Position numbers and translations under genes: made by a program
Part shown: in pieces, positions 35,330 to 47,442 of the stretch
How positions within the stretch are numbered: the first letter of the stretch is position 1
Layout: the number at the start of each line of letters is the position of its first letter
Assembly (NCBI GenBank): GCA_023525975.1
Contig: CM042029.1
Location: 88,084,849 to 88,148,848 of the forward strand
From: Smallanthus sonchifolius
Taxonomy: Eukaryota > Streptophyta > Magnoliopsida > Asterales > Asteraceae
Direction: 5' to 3'
DNA length: 64,000 nt
Notes under the pieces: generated by a model
Told to the model about the DNA's origin: nothing
The model's input: the letters and a program-made list of their open reading frames with translations, nothing else
Database searches by the model: none

Positions 35330-35880
35330 TGTGTATAATGTGCTCAATCATTTGTATCAATTGCAAGCAACTTAGTTTCGCGTATGATGTAAACACACAA
35401 GTCTCATGTATCATCTAGTGTCATGTAGCTTGTAATCAAATAGGTTTCATGTGTAGCGTGAACAACTTAGCATCATGTATTTTGTAAATCAAAAAGCTTT
35501 CATGTGTATTGTAAACAATGTGGTATCATGTATATTGCACGAAATGAATTTCACGTATAATGTTACCAACTTAGTAACATGTATTTTGTAACAAAATGTG
35601 TCTCATGTTCAAGGTGGTCAATCCAGTGTTATGTACCAAACAAACTATTGTTATGTATCATGTGATCAATTTAGTATATGCATATTACAAACAACTATGT
35701 TTCATGCATTACGTAATCAATCACGTAGAACGTGTATTACAAATAATCAAGTTTCATGTATATATGTAACCAGTGTAGTATTGGGTATATTGAAAATAAT
35801 TAAGTTTCATGTATTATGTGGTTGTGTTGGGTATATTGTGAACGTGCATACGTATATTATTGAATTTCGAGTGTGACGTA
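35330..35880. repeat. Degenerate CATGTAT minisatellite in the array C internal domain
   Basis: Units of roughly 34-40 bases share the core TTTCATGTAT(N)2-4TTGTAA(N)CAA. About a dozen units are recognisable, each diverged from the next. The same block recurs at about 41836-42385 and 48341-48890. Open frames across it are by-products of the repeat. Confidence 0.6.
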
Positions 35881-36694
35881 TACTAACGAGTTTTGTATGT
35901 GGTCAAGTGTTGCGGAGAAGCGCGTTGTTTGGCGTTCGTGTAAAAGGTGGTAGTTAGGTTCTAGCTCTTTAAATTTTGTTGAGGCTTGTAGGGGTAGTTA
36001 ACGTCTATGCGGTATGAATCGTCTCTTGAAGCGGCAAGTGAAAGATAATGAGGGGGTTTTGAAAACACTCCGGGAAATATGTTTACAAATAACTGATCTT
36101 TGTTTGAAAGTAGGAAATTGTAAATTGTTCTTGGTTGTAAATATATAAAGTAATGAAACTATTGAGTTAAATAACTTAAATAAATAGGCAATTTATAGAA
36201 AAAATCTTTTTATTAAAATTTTCAATTATTATAAGGAAAATAAGTAGTTGTATATTAATTTAGCCAAAGTTTAGAAATGATTAATTTAATGAGAACCAGT
36301 CATAAGTATTTAACAATTTAAAATAATGCTTTTACAACATAGGTAGTATTAAGTTTTCTTACAAGGCGAAGATGTTTATAGAAAATTTATATTTCAGATA
36401 TTATCTAAAAGTTTGATAAACTTTTTGTTTGAACAAAATAACGAGGTTGTTTAAATATAATAAGATGAGTTGTTTACGAAGTAGATTGCCGGTAGTGTAC
36501 TAAATCGTATTGAATGAAGAAGGTGATGCTTGGAAAATTTTGATGAAAATATGATGGGTGTAATTCACACTCAACGTGTCAAATCAATGAATAATAACTA
36601 TAAAATTGGTTAAATGCTGAAATGTTAAACATTACTCAAAACATAGGGGAATGGTTCTCAAACTGAAAATTTAAAGACAATAAAAAGAATTCCG

Positions 36695-36868
36695 TTAACG
36701 TTTCTTGTAGCTTTCCACTAGAAGGAAGATAATCACTAAGACGAGCACCGCTATGGTCGCTCGGGTAGTCGATCTGCCTTCAGCTCTAGCCGTTTCCGTA
36801 TGATTCTCTAGTAATTCCCTTTCGAGGATGGAGATTAACTCCTTTTGGTAACCTATCTGGTTGCTAGA
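36695..36868 (-). CDS. Array C ORF-B copy 1: hydrophobic tail ORF
   Basis: This frame overlaps the last 16 bases of ORF-A in another frame. Its 57 codons run from SSNQIGYQKELISILER through TTRATIAVLVLVIIFLLVES to KKR and a stop. A 12-15 residue hydrophobic run followed by a short basic tail looks like a tail-anchor membrane segment. There is no ATG near its start, so expression would need frameshifting at the end of ORF-A, or the two are a single ancestral ORF broken by one indel. Confidence 0.4.
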   Translation of the reverse strand, partial: SSNQIGYQKELISILERELLENHTETARAEGRSTTRATIAVLVLVIIFLLVESYKKR

Positions 36869-37239
36869 CTATCCATCCTTTGCCCTTGCAAGTCGTGCAT
36901 TACCTCCTGTTCCCTCCTTTGTCTCTCAAACTCTGAGGCCCTCACATATTGGTGAATGTCATTGATTGGAATTCCCATGGCACTAGTGGGTGTCATGGTA
37001 TGCCTTACCCAATGGTTAGGATGATACGGGTCGGGCACCATATACGGGTCTCTTAATGGGGGTGATCTAGGTGTTCGAAGTCTTGGGCCGGTGTTCCTAA
37101 TCCAATCTGCCCTTACATCAAACCTTGGTCTAGCAGCTGGGGGTGTTGGTGACTGATATACGGGTGTCCCGATCTCTTCTTCCCGGTCAGACTCTGCTCC
37201 AGGACGGTAAACCGGGGAGGAAGGAGAGTAGGAGTCCAT
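36853..37239 (-). CDS. Array C ORF-A copy 1, 128 codons, unknown function
   Basis: The protein starts MDSYSPSSPVYRPGAESDRE. It is Pro-, Arg- and Asp-rich, with TPVYQSPTPPAARPRFD in the middle and a charged, helix-prone end (EFERQRREQEVMHDL). No known domain is recognised. Its position about 0.78 kb downstream of the primer-binding site is where a gag-like leader ORF would lie. All three array copies keep it open. Purifying selection cannot be claimed, because the copies are recent duplicates. Confidence 0.5.
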   Translation of the reverse strand: MDSYSPSSPVYRPGAESDREEEIGTPVYQSPTPPAARPRFDVRADWIRNTGPRLRTPRSPPLRDPYMVPDPYHPNHWVRHTMTPTSAMGIPINDIHQYVRASEFERQRREQEVMHDLQGQRMDSLATR

Positions 37240-38015
37240 GTCTAGCAGAGAAAAATAAGAAGGTTGTAAGTGATAGTGAAATACTGAGTGTTAAATGTAG
37301 GGGTTCTCATAGGTTTAGAGTTTGACTAGTCATAACACCGAGTCTTCACAATAGTATTTTAGAAACACACTTGACCTATAAGCAATGCATCCCTGAGGAG
37401 AATTCCCAGGAAAGAGGGGTGGGTCATTAAGACACACTTAAGTACCCTGTCTTTCCTTAGACAGAATCCCTCATGGGCCTGCACACTCTTCCAGCCATCA
37501 TGTATTAATAACACTATTGTTGGGCTCATGGTCATGATGAGAATTGTTGTGGACTAGGCTTTGAGGCCCGAACGTGGGGTTTATTTATTGCAGCGGGCTT
37601 CTCATTCTTGGATGGTAAGGGGCTTCTTAGTTTATTATTAATGGATATTAGGCCCAGTAGTTTAAATTCTTGTTCACAAGAGGTGATGGTATCATGGGTG
37701 TGAGTTCAAAGGTGTATGAAGAATTTGGTGTGTACGTGTGTGTGTTAAACTTAGGATAGCTCTTAATGAAACACATAGGTAGCATGTAGATAGTAATGAA
37801 TGTAAGCACAAAAGTTATCAAGTAGTGTGACACATAAGTCATCATGTATTGCATCATGTAGTGTAATTACTTATGATAGTATATAGAAATATTTCTACAA
37901 GAATTAATCATGTAATATGTAGTAGCATGGCATTGTATTGGTGTCCTAAGGTTATAGTCTAGGTCAAGAGTGTCTAATAACCTAATTCCCTATAACCAAG
38001 GCTCTGATACTAATC

Positions 38016-40938
38016 TGTCACACCCCAACCGACGGCGGAATACGTCGGGGCGGGACATGCGGACTGTTCAAAAGCTCAAGGTTTACTAAAGTTGAAGTAT
38101 TTAAACAACCAATTTCATTAAAACATCAAAATTCCACAATACAAGAATAGGAAAATACATAAATAGTTTCTTTAAATTTCATTCTAGGTCCTCGATCCTA
38201 AGTGAAGCAACTTGTACTTATTCTCAAGCATTAGTACCTGAAACATGATGAAAACAAGGTCAACTAAAAAGTTGGTGAGCATACATAGGTTTTGACACAC
38301 AATAAGTTTAAGATGTTTTATACAATTCATACGATACACGTGTATATGGCATTTATGGAGAACCTATAGTTAAACTATGTACAATCAAACCTTGGACTGA
38401 GGCATAACACGCAGGTTACCCTTATGTAAAGTCGGTAACAAACACCCTAACCGGGTGGGTTTTTCAGACACAATAGATCCATCAATGTTAACCGTTGGCT
38501 TGTACGTAGTTAATGATTGTACTAAAGTCATGTATATGTAGTCTAAACTCATAGCATTCAAACATAAAGCACGTAACACATAATATCATATTATTGAATT
38601 GTATTTAAGTCTATGTAAAAGCTTTAAAGAATAGATCATGTTTCACCCCAAAATATGTAAAAATGTAAAAGAGGGGCTATGTAAACTCACCTGTTTCAAA
38701 GATGTAGATAACATATGAGAATAGGTAGCAAAGTGATCCTTGTACTCACAAAGTTAACCTAGAGTGTAATGTGTATGAGTATGAATTAATAGAATATCTA
38801 AGACAAAGTCTAGGGTTTTCAATGGGTGTGAGTATAGGGAATTGTATAATGAGTTCGTGTCGTATTATGAAAAAAGGGTTGTGTAGGTGTTTGTGTTTTG
38901 TATTTGAATAAGTGTTTTTGTAAAAATGAAAGTTTGAAGTATATGGTTTCTTTAAAATAATTTAGGGTTTAGGTTTGAATAACTAATTAAATAATTGTTA
39001 TTTATTTATTTAATTAGAAAGATAGTGTGAAATTATATTTATTCAAATATAATTTAAATAATTAACTTTATTTTATTTATTTACTTATAAAAGTGTGTAA
39101 ATAAATATTGGTGCATAAAAATAATTATAATTTGAACTCTTAGCGGGTTGTAAATACAAATTATATAATAAATTTATTTATTTATTTATCATTTAAAATA
39201 GGTATGTTATAATAAATAAATTTAATTAAAAATTAACATGTATTCTTTTCGTATATAAAACTATATATACACATAGGTAATAAAATATAACTTAAATTTT
39301 TATAAAACTTTGTATAACGTGTTTATAAATTTGTCACAAAATTTTATAAATAATTTCTCCCAAATAGATAAGCTAGTTAACTTGAGTGTTTGAGAATTAA
39401 CTTATAAAAATAGAGATTTTATGTAAAAATTGTAAAAATCTGTTTCATTCTGTTCTAATAAATGTAAGGTTTATAAAAATAATTTTTTTTATGATTTTTG
39501 GAGTCTTAAAACGGTTTTTAAAAAAATAAACACACCACCCGATTCGAACCCGGGTGGGTTCTGTGTGTGGGTTGCGTTCCACCGCTGGACCAGGGGCATG
39601 TAAAGTTACTGATTTTGGTTATAAATGGGTTTAAACCCATTACTGAAACGGGCCGGGTCTGGCTATATGGGTCGCGCAAAAATGGTACTGAGACTGGGTT
39701 TCAAACCCACGCCACCTAGTTCGAAGCCGAGTGCATTAACCGGCTGAACTAGGTGGTTCGCCGGTATAATAAGAAAACTCGAATTATTTAACCGCTTATT
39801 AGATTAGGAAAAGTTTCTCAGTTTAAATACGCATGAACATGCCACGAACCGTAATTCCAAATCGAGTTCGATACTTAACGATAGTACGAATTGATAAGGG
39901 GGTTTTGACAAGGATTCGAAGGTGATTCGAATGATGTAAAGACTTACTCGATTGATGTGGGCACGAATGCGGGCGGCTACGAGTTCGGCCCTGCTGTTCT
40001 TGGGACTTGACAATCGTTTAGGGATGAGATGGAGTGCGGTTAGGGTTTCAGAGAGTTTGTGTGAAGGTATGCGAATGTGTGTGGGTAATTTATTCTGTTT
40101 AATTTCATCCAAATTTCGCGATTTGATTACGATTAGGAGGTAATAGCTGTCGAGATTAAATCACGCGTAAACGGTTTGATTAGGATGAATTGAGTCTCGT
40201 TCGTGGTCTGGATACATCCGAGGATTGATTGGCCGTGATTTGCGGGGTCGATTACGCGTTGATTCACACGAATTGATGGTGAATTGTTATGGGTTTGACT
40301 CGGTGAAGTCAAACATTTTTGAATTTGCATCGGCCGTGTCATTTTGATCGAGTTTTGAACTTGATTTGGCCTAGAGGCGCTTTGAGGTCAATTTGGACCG
40401 TATGAGGAACCTATCCTAAGCAGGTTGGATTTTGAGTCGGATCTAGTATGCATGATCGATGGACTGCTTTGACTTTAAAAGTCAAAGGTGGTCATTTTTC
40501 TTGAGTGGGGTTAAATTGAAGCAAAAAGAAATCAAGTTTGGTTGAGTCTTGTCGATTGGGTTCAAAACTTGATAAGTCGAGAAGGAAGGAAAAGAAAGTA
40601 AACAAAATTATGTTTATAAAATTTCCAATAAAACTTGTAATAAAACTATAAAATATTTATTATTTTATTTTAAACTATTTTGTGTACGAACTTCCATAAT
40701 ATAACAAATTTTGACAAATTGTTTATTTGATATAAATAAATATATATATTTATATAATTTAGTACATGTGTATATATACATATAATGGGAAACAATATGT
40801 TAGTGTAAGGTTGGAATTTATATATGTTTAAATAATAATTAATGTGACATAAGGTGTTGAATAAGTGTGGGATTTCACGTGTTGTACTTACGAAAATGAA
40901 TAAAGAAATTTTATGGCCTGAAAATTATGGATGTTACA
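38016..40938 (-). repeat. Array C, LTR 2 (inner)
   Basis: 2,923 bp and nearly identical to LTR 3. It carries both tRNA-like blocks. It differs from LTR 3 at a few positions such as the T run near 39484 and AAAGTTACTG near 39602. Confidence 0.9.
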
Positions 40939-43199
40939 GTCTCCCCATGTTATGGGAATTTCGTCCCGAAATTTAACTAATTGAGACTATTGAAATAGGA
41001 AGGAAGTGAGTTTGAGTTTTTTTTTTTTTTTTTTTTTTGATTGACGGGTTGAGGAGTATAACAAGGTTTGGGTCTAAAGCTCAAGTTAAGTATGAATGAT
41101 ATCAGTGGATTTTAGTTTCAAGGGAGTTAAGGAGAAATCCTTCGAAGAATCTAAAGGTGAAATGCGTCACTTGTAATGGAATTGATGGGAAGCTTAATAG
41201 TCAGAGTGTGTTTAAGTGTGGTCTAATATGCCCAAGCATTGTCAGAGGGTAAGAGATCTCACAAACGTTAGTCTAGGTCAAAATAACATAAAACTTCACG
41301 CGAAATAAACAACGCTACTCCTGATAATATGATAGAGCACTTATATATAGGAAGTACCATCGGCGTATCCACCATGCCCTTGTCATACCACCTTTGTTTC
41401 GTTGCGATATATCACGATAGGTTTTAGGTTGTAACACACGACATAATTCACTATGTTTTTCCATGTGCTGATTCTTATAATTCCGTGTGCACCCGTAATT
41501 ACTCAAATCATTGCATGGTCCGTATAGATCCTTCCGTTGTGTGCGGGGCAAGAGGGGCATAATTTCACTTAGTTCTTGTCTATTATTTTCACTTAAAAGT
41601 TGCTAAAAGTAACTATGTCCTTAAGCAGGCAGGTCAGTTAGTAAGTAAAGAGTAATAGGGTAGTATAACTTAAAGTTTCATGGTTTACTCGTGTTTGAAC
41701 AAGAATACGTCAAACACCGAGTTGTTTTAAAGGGTTACAGCCTCCTCGTGTTTGAACAAGAATACGTCAAACCCCGAGTAGCTCCAACGCGTTATGGTTT
41801 TCAAGTTTGGTGAACAAAGCGTATGACCATTCTTTGTGTATAATGTGCTCAATCATTTGTATCAATTGCAAGCAACTTAGTTTCGCGTATGATGTAAACA
41901 CACAAGTCTCATGTATCATCTAGTGTCATGTAGCTTGTAATCAAATAGGTTTCATGTGTAGCGTGAACAACTTAGCATCATGTATTTTGTAAATCAAAAA
42001 GCTTTCATGTGTATTGTAAACAATGTGGTATCATGTATATTGCACGAAATGAATTTCACGTATAATGTTACCAACTTAGTATCATGTATTTTGTAACAAA
42101 ATGTGTCTCATGTTCAAGGTAGTCAATCCAGTGTTATGTACCAAACAAACTATTGTTATGTATCATGTGATCAATTTAGTATATGCATATTACAAACAAC
42201 TATGTTTCATGCATTACGTAATCAATCACGTAGAACGTGTATTACAAATAATCAAGTTTCATGTATATATGTAACCAGTGTAGTATTGGGTATATTGAAA
42301 ATAATTAAGTTTCATGTATTATGTGGTTGTGTTGGGTATATTGTGAACGTGCATACGTATATTATTGAATTTCGAGTGTGACGTATACTAACGAGTTTTG
42401 TATGTGGTCAAGTGTTGCGGAGAAGCGCGTTGTTTGGCGTTCGTGTAAAAGGTGGTAGTTAGGTTCTAGCTCTTTAAATTTTCTTGAGGCTTGTAGGGGT
42501 AGTTAACGTCTATGCGGTATGAATCATCTCTTGAAGCGGCAAGTGAAAGATAATGAGGGGGTTTTGAAAACACTCCGGGAAATATGTTTACAAATAACTG
42601 ATCTTTGTTTGAAAGTAGGAAATTGTAAATTGTTCTTGGTTGTAAATATATAAAGTAATGAAACTATTGAGTTAAATAACTTAAATAAATAGGCAATTTA
42701 TAGAAAAAATCTTTTTATTAAAATTTTCAATTATTATAAGGAAAATAAGTAGTTGTATATTAATTTAGCCAAAGTTTAGAAATGATTAATTTAATGAGAA
42801 CCAGTCATAAGTATTTAACAATTTAAAATAATGCTTTTACAACATAGGTAGTATTAAGTTTTCTTACAAGGCGAAGATGTTTATAGAAAATTTATATTTC
42901 AGATATTATCTAAAAGTTTGATAAACTTTTTGTTTGAACAAAATAACGAGGTTGTTTAAATATAATAAGATGAGTTGTTTACGAAGTAGATTGCCGGTAG
43001 TGTACTAAATCGTATTGAATGAAGAAGGTGATACTTGGAAAATTTTGATGAAAATATGATGGGTGTAATTCACACTCAACGTGTCAAATCAATGAATAAT
43101 AACTATAAAATTGGTTAAATGCTGAAATGTTAAACATTACTCAAAACATAGGGGAATGGTTCTCAAACTGAAAATTTAAAGACAATAAAAAGAATTCCG

Positions 43200-43373
43200 T
43201 TAACGTTTCTTGTAGCTTTCCACTAGAAGGAAGATAATCACTAAGACGAGCACCGCTATGGTCGCTCGGGTAGTCGATCTGCCTTCAGCTCTAGCCGTTT
43301 CCGTATGATTCTCTAGTAATTCCCTTTCGAGGATGGAGATTAACTCCTTTTGGTAACCTATCTGGTTGCTAGA
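43200..43373 (-). CDS. Array C ORF-B copy 2: hydrophobic tail ORF
   Basis: The same 57-codon frame as copy 1, open in this copy as well, with the AVLVLVIIFLLV segment and KKR end. Confidence 0.4.
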   Translation of the reverse strand, partial: SSNQIGYQKELISILERELLENHTETARAEGRSTTRATIAVLVLVIIFLLVESYKKR

Positions 43374-43744
43374 CTATCCATCCTTTGCCCTTGCAAGTCG
43401 TGCATTACCTCCTGTTCCCTCCTTTGTCTCTCAAACTCTGAGGCCCTCACATATTGGTGAATGTCATTGATTGGAATTCCCATGGCACTAGTGGGTGTCA
43501 TGGTATGCCTTACCCAATGGTTAGGATGATACGGGTCGGGCACCATATACGGGTCTCTTAATGGGGGTGATCTAGGTGTTCGAAGTCTTGGGCCGGTGTT
43601 CCTAATCCAATCTGCCCTTACATCAAACCTTGGTCTAGCAGCTGGGGGTGTTGGTGACTGATATACGGGTGTCCCGATCTCTTCTTCCCGGTCAGACTCT
43701 GCTCCAGGACGGTAAACCGGGGAGGAAGGAGAGTAGGAGTCCAT
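43358..43744 (-). CDS. Array C ORF-A copy 2, 128 codons, unknown function
   Basis: Identical at protein level to copy 1. It has the same relation to the primer-binding site and to the overlapping hydrophobic ORF. Confidence 0.5.
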   Translation of the reverse strand: MDSYSPSSPVYRPGAESDREEEIGTPVYQSPTPPAARPRFDVRADWIRNTGPRLRTPRSPPLRDPYMVPDPYHPNHWVRHTMTPTSAMGIPINDIHQYVRASEFERQRREQEVMHDLQGQRMDSLATR

Positions 43745-44520
43745 GTCTAGCAGAGAAAAATAAGAAGGTTGTAAGTGATAGTGAAATAGTGAGTGTTAAA
43801 TGTAGGGGTTCTCATAGGTTTAGAGTTTGACTAGTCATAACACTGAGTCTTCACAATAGTATTTTAGAAACACACTTGACCTATAAGCAATGCATCCCTG
43901 AGGAGAATTCCCAGGAAAGAGGGGTGGGTCATTAAGACACACTTAAGTACCCTGTCTTTCCTTAGCCAGAATCCCTCATGGGCCTGCACACTCTTCCAGC
44001 CATCATGTATTAATAACACTATTGTTGGGCTCATGGTCATGATGAGAATTGTTGTGGACTAGGCTTTGAGGCCCGAACGTGGGGTTTATTTATTGCAGCG
44101 GGCTTCTCATTCTTGGATGGTAAGGGGCTTCTTAGTTTATTATTAATGGATATTAGGCCCAGTAGTTTAAATTCTTGTTCACAAGAGGTGATGGTATCAT
44201 GGGTGTGAGTTCAAAGGTGTATGAAGAATTTGGTGTGTACGTGTGTGTGTTAAACTTAGGATAGCTCTTAATGAAACACATAGGTAGCATGTAGATAGTA
44301 ATGAATGTAAGCACAAAAGTTATCAAGTAGTGTGACACATAAGTCATCATGTATTGCATCATGTAGTGTAATTACTTATGATAGTATATAGAAATATTTC
44401 TACAAGAATTAATCATGTAATATGTAGTAGCATGGCATTGTATGGGTGTCCTAAGGTTATAGTCTAGGTCAAGAGTGTCTAATAACCTAATTCCCTATAA
44501 CCAAGGCTCTGATACTAATC

Positions 44521-47442
44521 TGTCACACCCCAACCGACGGCGGAATACGTCGGGGCGGGACATGCGGACTGTTCAAAAGCTCAAGGTTTACTAAAGTTGA
44601 AGTATTTAAACAACCAATTTCATTAAAACATCAAAATTCCACAATACAAGAATAGGAAAATACATAAATAGTTTCTTTAAATTTCATTCTAGGTCCTCGA
44701 TCCTAAGTGAAGCAACTTGTACTTATTCTCAAGCATTAGTACCTGAAACATGATGAAAACAAGGTCAACTAAAAAGTTGGTGAGCATACATAGGTTTTGA
44801 CACACAATAAGTTTAAGATGTTTTATACAATTCATACGATACACGTGTATATGGCATTTATGGAGAACCTATAGTTAAACTATGTACAATCAAACCTTGG
44901 ACTGAGGCATAACACGCAGGTTACCCTTATGTAAAGTCGGTAACAAACACCCTAACCGGGTGGGTTTTTCAGACACAATAGATCCATCAATGTTAACCGT
45001 TGGCTTGTACGTAGTTAATGATTGTACTAAAGTCATGTATATGTAGTCTAAACTCATAGCATTCAAACATAAAGCACGTAACACATAATATCATATTATT
45101 GAATTGTATTTAAGTCTATGTAAAAGCTTTAAAGAATAGATCATGTTTCACCCCAAAATATGTAAAAATGTAAAAGAGGGGCTATGTAAACTCACCTGTT
45201 TCAAAGATGTAGATAACATATGAGAATAGGTAGCAAAGTGATCCTTGTACTCACAAAGTTAACCTAGAGTGTAATGTGTATGAGTATGAATTAATAGAAT
45301 ATCTAAGACAAAGTCTAGGGTTTTCAATGGGTGTGAGTATAGGGAATTGTATAATGAGTTCGTGTCGTATTATGAAAAAAGGGTTGTGTAGGTGTTTGTG
45401 TTTTGTATTTGAATAAGTGTTTTTGTAAAAATGAAAGTTTGAAGTATATGGTTTCTTTAAAATAATTTAGGGTTTAGGTTTGAATAACTAATTAAATAAT
45501 TGTTATTTATTTATTTAATTAAAAAGATAGTGTGAAATTATATTTATTCAAATATAATTTAAATAATTAACTTTATTTTATTTATTTACTTATAAAAGTG
45601 TGTAAATAAATATTGGTGCATAAAAATAATTATAATTTGAACTCTTAGCGGGTTGTAAATACAAATTATATAATAAATTTATTTATTTATTTATCATTTA
45701 AAATAGGTATGTTATAATAAATAAATTTAATTAAAAATTAACATGTATTCTTTTCGTATATAAAACTATATATACACATAGGTAATAAAATATAACTTAA
45801 ATTTTTATAAAACTTTGTATAACGTGTTTATAAATTTGTCACAAAATTTTATAAATAATTTCTCCCAAATAGATAAGCTAGTTAACTTGAGTGTTTGAGA
45901 ATTAACTTATAAAAATAGAGATTTTATGTAAAAATTGTAAAAATCTGTTTCATTCTGTTCTAATAAATGTAAGGTTTATAAAAATAATTTTTTTATGATT
46001 TTTGGAGTCTTAAAACGGTTTTTAAAAAAATAAACACACCACCCGATTCGAACCCGGGTGGGTTCTGTGTGTGGGTTGCGTTCCACCGCTGGACCAGGGG
46101 CATGTAATGTTACTGATTTTGGTTATAAATGGGTTTAAACCCATTACTGAAACGGGCCGGGTCTGGCTATATGGGTCGCGCAAAAATGGTACTGGGACTG
46201 GGTTTCAAACCCACGCCACCTAGTTCGAAGCCGAGTGCATTAACCGGCTGAACTAGGTGGTTCGCCGGTATAATAAGAAAACTCGAATTATTTAACCGCT
46301 TATTAGATTAGGAAAAGTTTCTCAGTTTAAATACGCATGAACATGCCACGAACCGTAATTCCAAATCGAGTTCGATACTTAACGATAGTACGAATTGATA
46401 AGGGGGTTTTGACAAGGATTCGAAGGTGATTCGAATGATGTAAAGACTTACTCGATTGATGTGGGCACGAATGCGGGCGGCTACGAGTTCGGCCCTGCTG
46501 TTCTTGGGACTTGACAATCGTTTAGGGATGAGATGGAGTGCGGTTAGGGTTTCAGAGAGTTTGTGTGAAGGTATGCGAATGTGTGTGGGTAATTTATTCT
46601 GTTTAATTTCATCCAAATTTCGCGATTTGATTACGATTAGGAGGTAATAGCTGTCGAGATTAAATCACGCGTAAACGGTTTGATTAGGATGAATTGAGTC
46701 TCGTTCGTGGTCTGGATACATCCGAGGATTGATTGGCCGTGATTTGCGGGGTCGATTACGCGTTGATTCACACGAATTGATGGTGAATTGTTATGGGTTT
46801 GACTCGGTGAAGTCAAACATTTTTGAATTTGCATCGGCCGTGTCATTTTGATCGAGTTTTGAACTTGATTTGGCCTAGAGGCGCTTTGAGGTCAATTTGG
46901 ACCGTATGAGGAACCTATCCTAAGCAGGTTGGATTTTGAGTCGGATCTAGTATGCATGATCGATGGACTGCTTTGACTTTAAAAGTCAAAGGTGGTCATT
47001 TTTCTTGAGTGGGGTTAAATTGAAGCAAAAAGAAATCAAGTTTGGTTGAGTCTTGTCGATTGGGTTCAAAACTTGATAAGTCGAGAAGGAAGGAAAAGAA
47101 AGTAAACAAAATTATGTTTATAAAATTTCCAATAAAACTTGTAATAAAACTATAAAATATTTATTATTTTATTTTAAACTATTTTGTGTACGAACTTCCA
47201 TAATATAACAAATTTTGACAAATTGTTTATTTGATATAAATAAATATATATATTTATATAATTTAGTACATGTGTATATATACATATAATGGGAAACAAT
47301 ATGTTAGTGTAAGGTTGGAATTTATATATGTTTAAATAATAATTAATGTGACATAAGGTGTTGAATAAGTGTGGGATTTCACGTGTTGTACTTACGAAAA
47401 TGAATAAAGAAATTTTATGGCCTGAAAATTATGGATGTTACA
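44521..47442 (-). repeat. Array C, LTR 3 (inner)
   Basis: 2,922 bp with both tRNA-like blocks. Nearly identical to LTR 2, with a few single-base differences such as near 45522 and 46194. Confidence 0.9.

Larger units (their letters stand above)
34433..38015 (-). repeat. Array C, internal domain 1
   Basis: 3,583 bp. On the minus strand: a primer-binding site with one mismatch (38000-38012), a 128-codon ORF (37239-36853), a 57-codon hydrophobic ORF (36868-36695), a degenerate CATGTAT minisatellite (about 35330-35880), a T run on the plus strand near 34510, and the polypurine tract next to LTR 1. No retrotransposon enzymes. Confidence 0.88.
40939..44520 (-). repeat. Array C, internal domain 2
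   Basis: 3,582 bp, same content as domain 1, with a handful of single-base differences (for example near 41560, 42121, 42483 and 43032). The primer-binding site at 44505-44517 has the same single mismatch as domain 1. Confidence 0.88.

Noticed and set aside
35598..35876. 92-codon plus-strand frame repeated in each array unit
   Set aside because: It runs through the degenerate CATGTAT minisatellite, against the direction of the element, with no domain.
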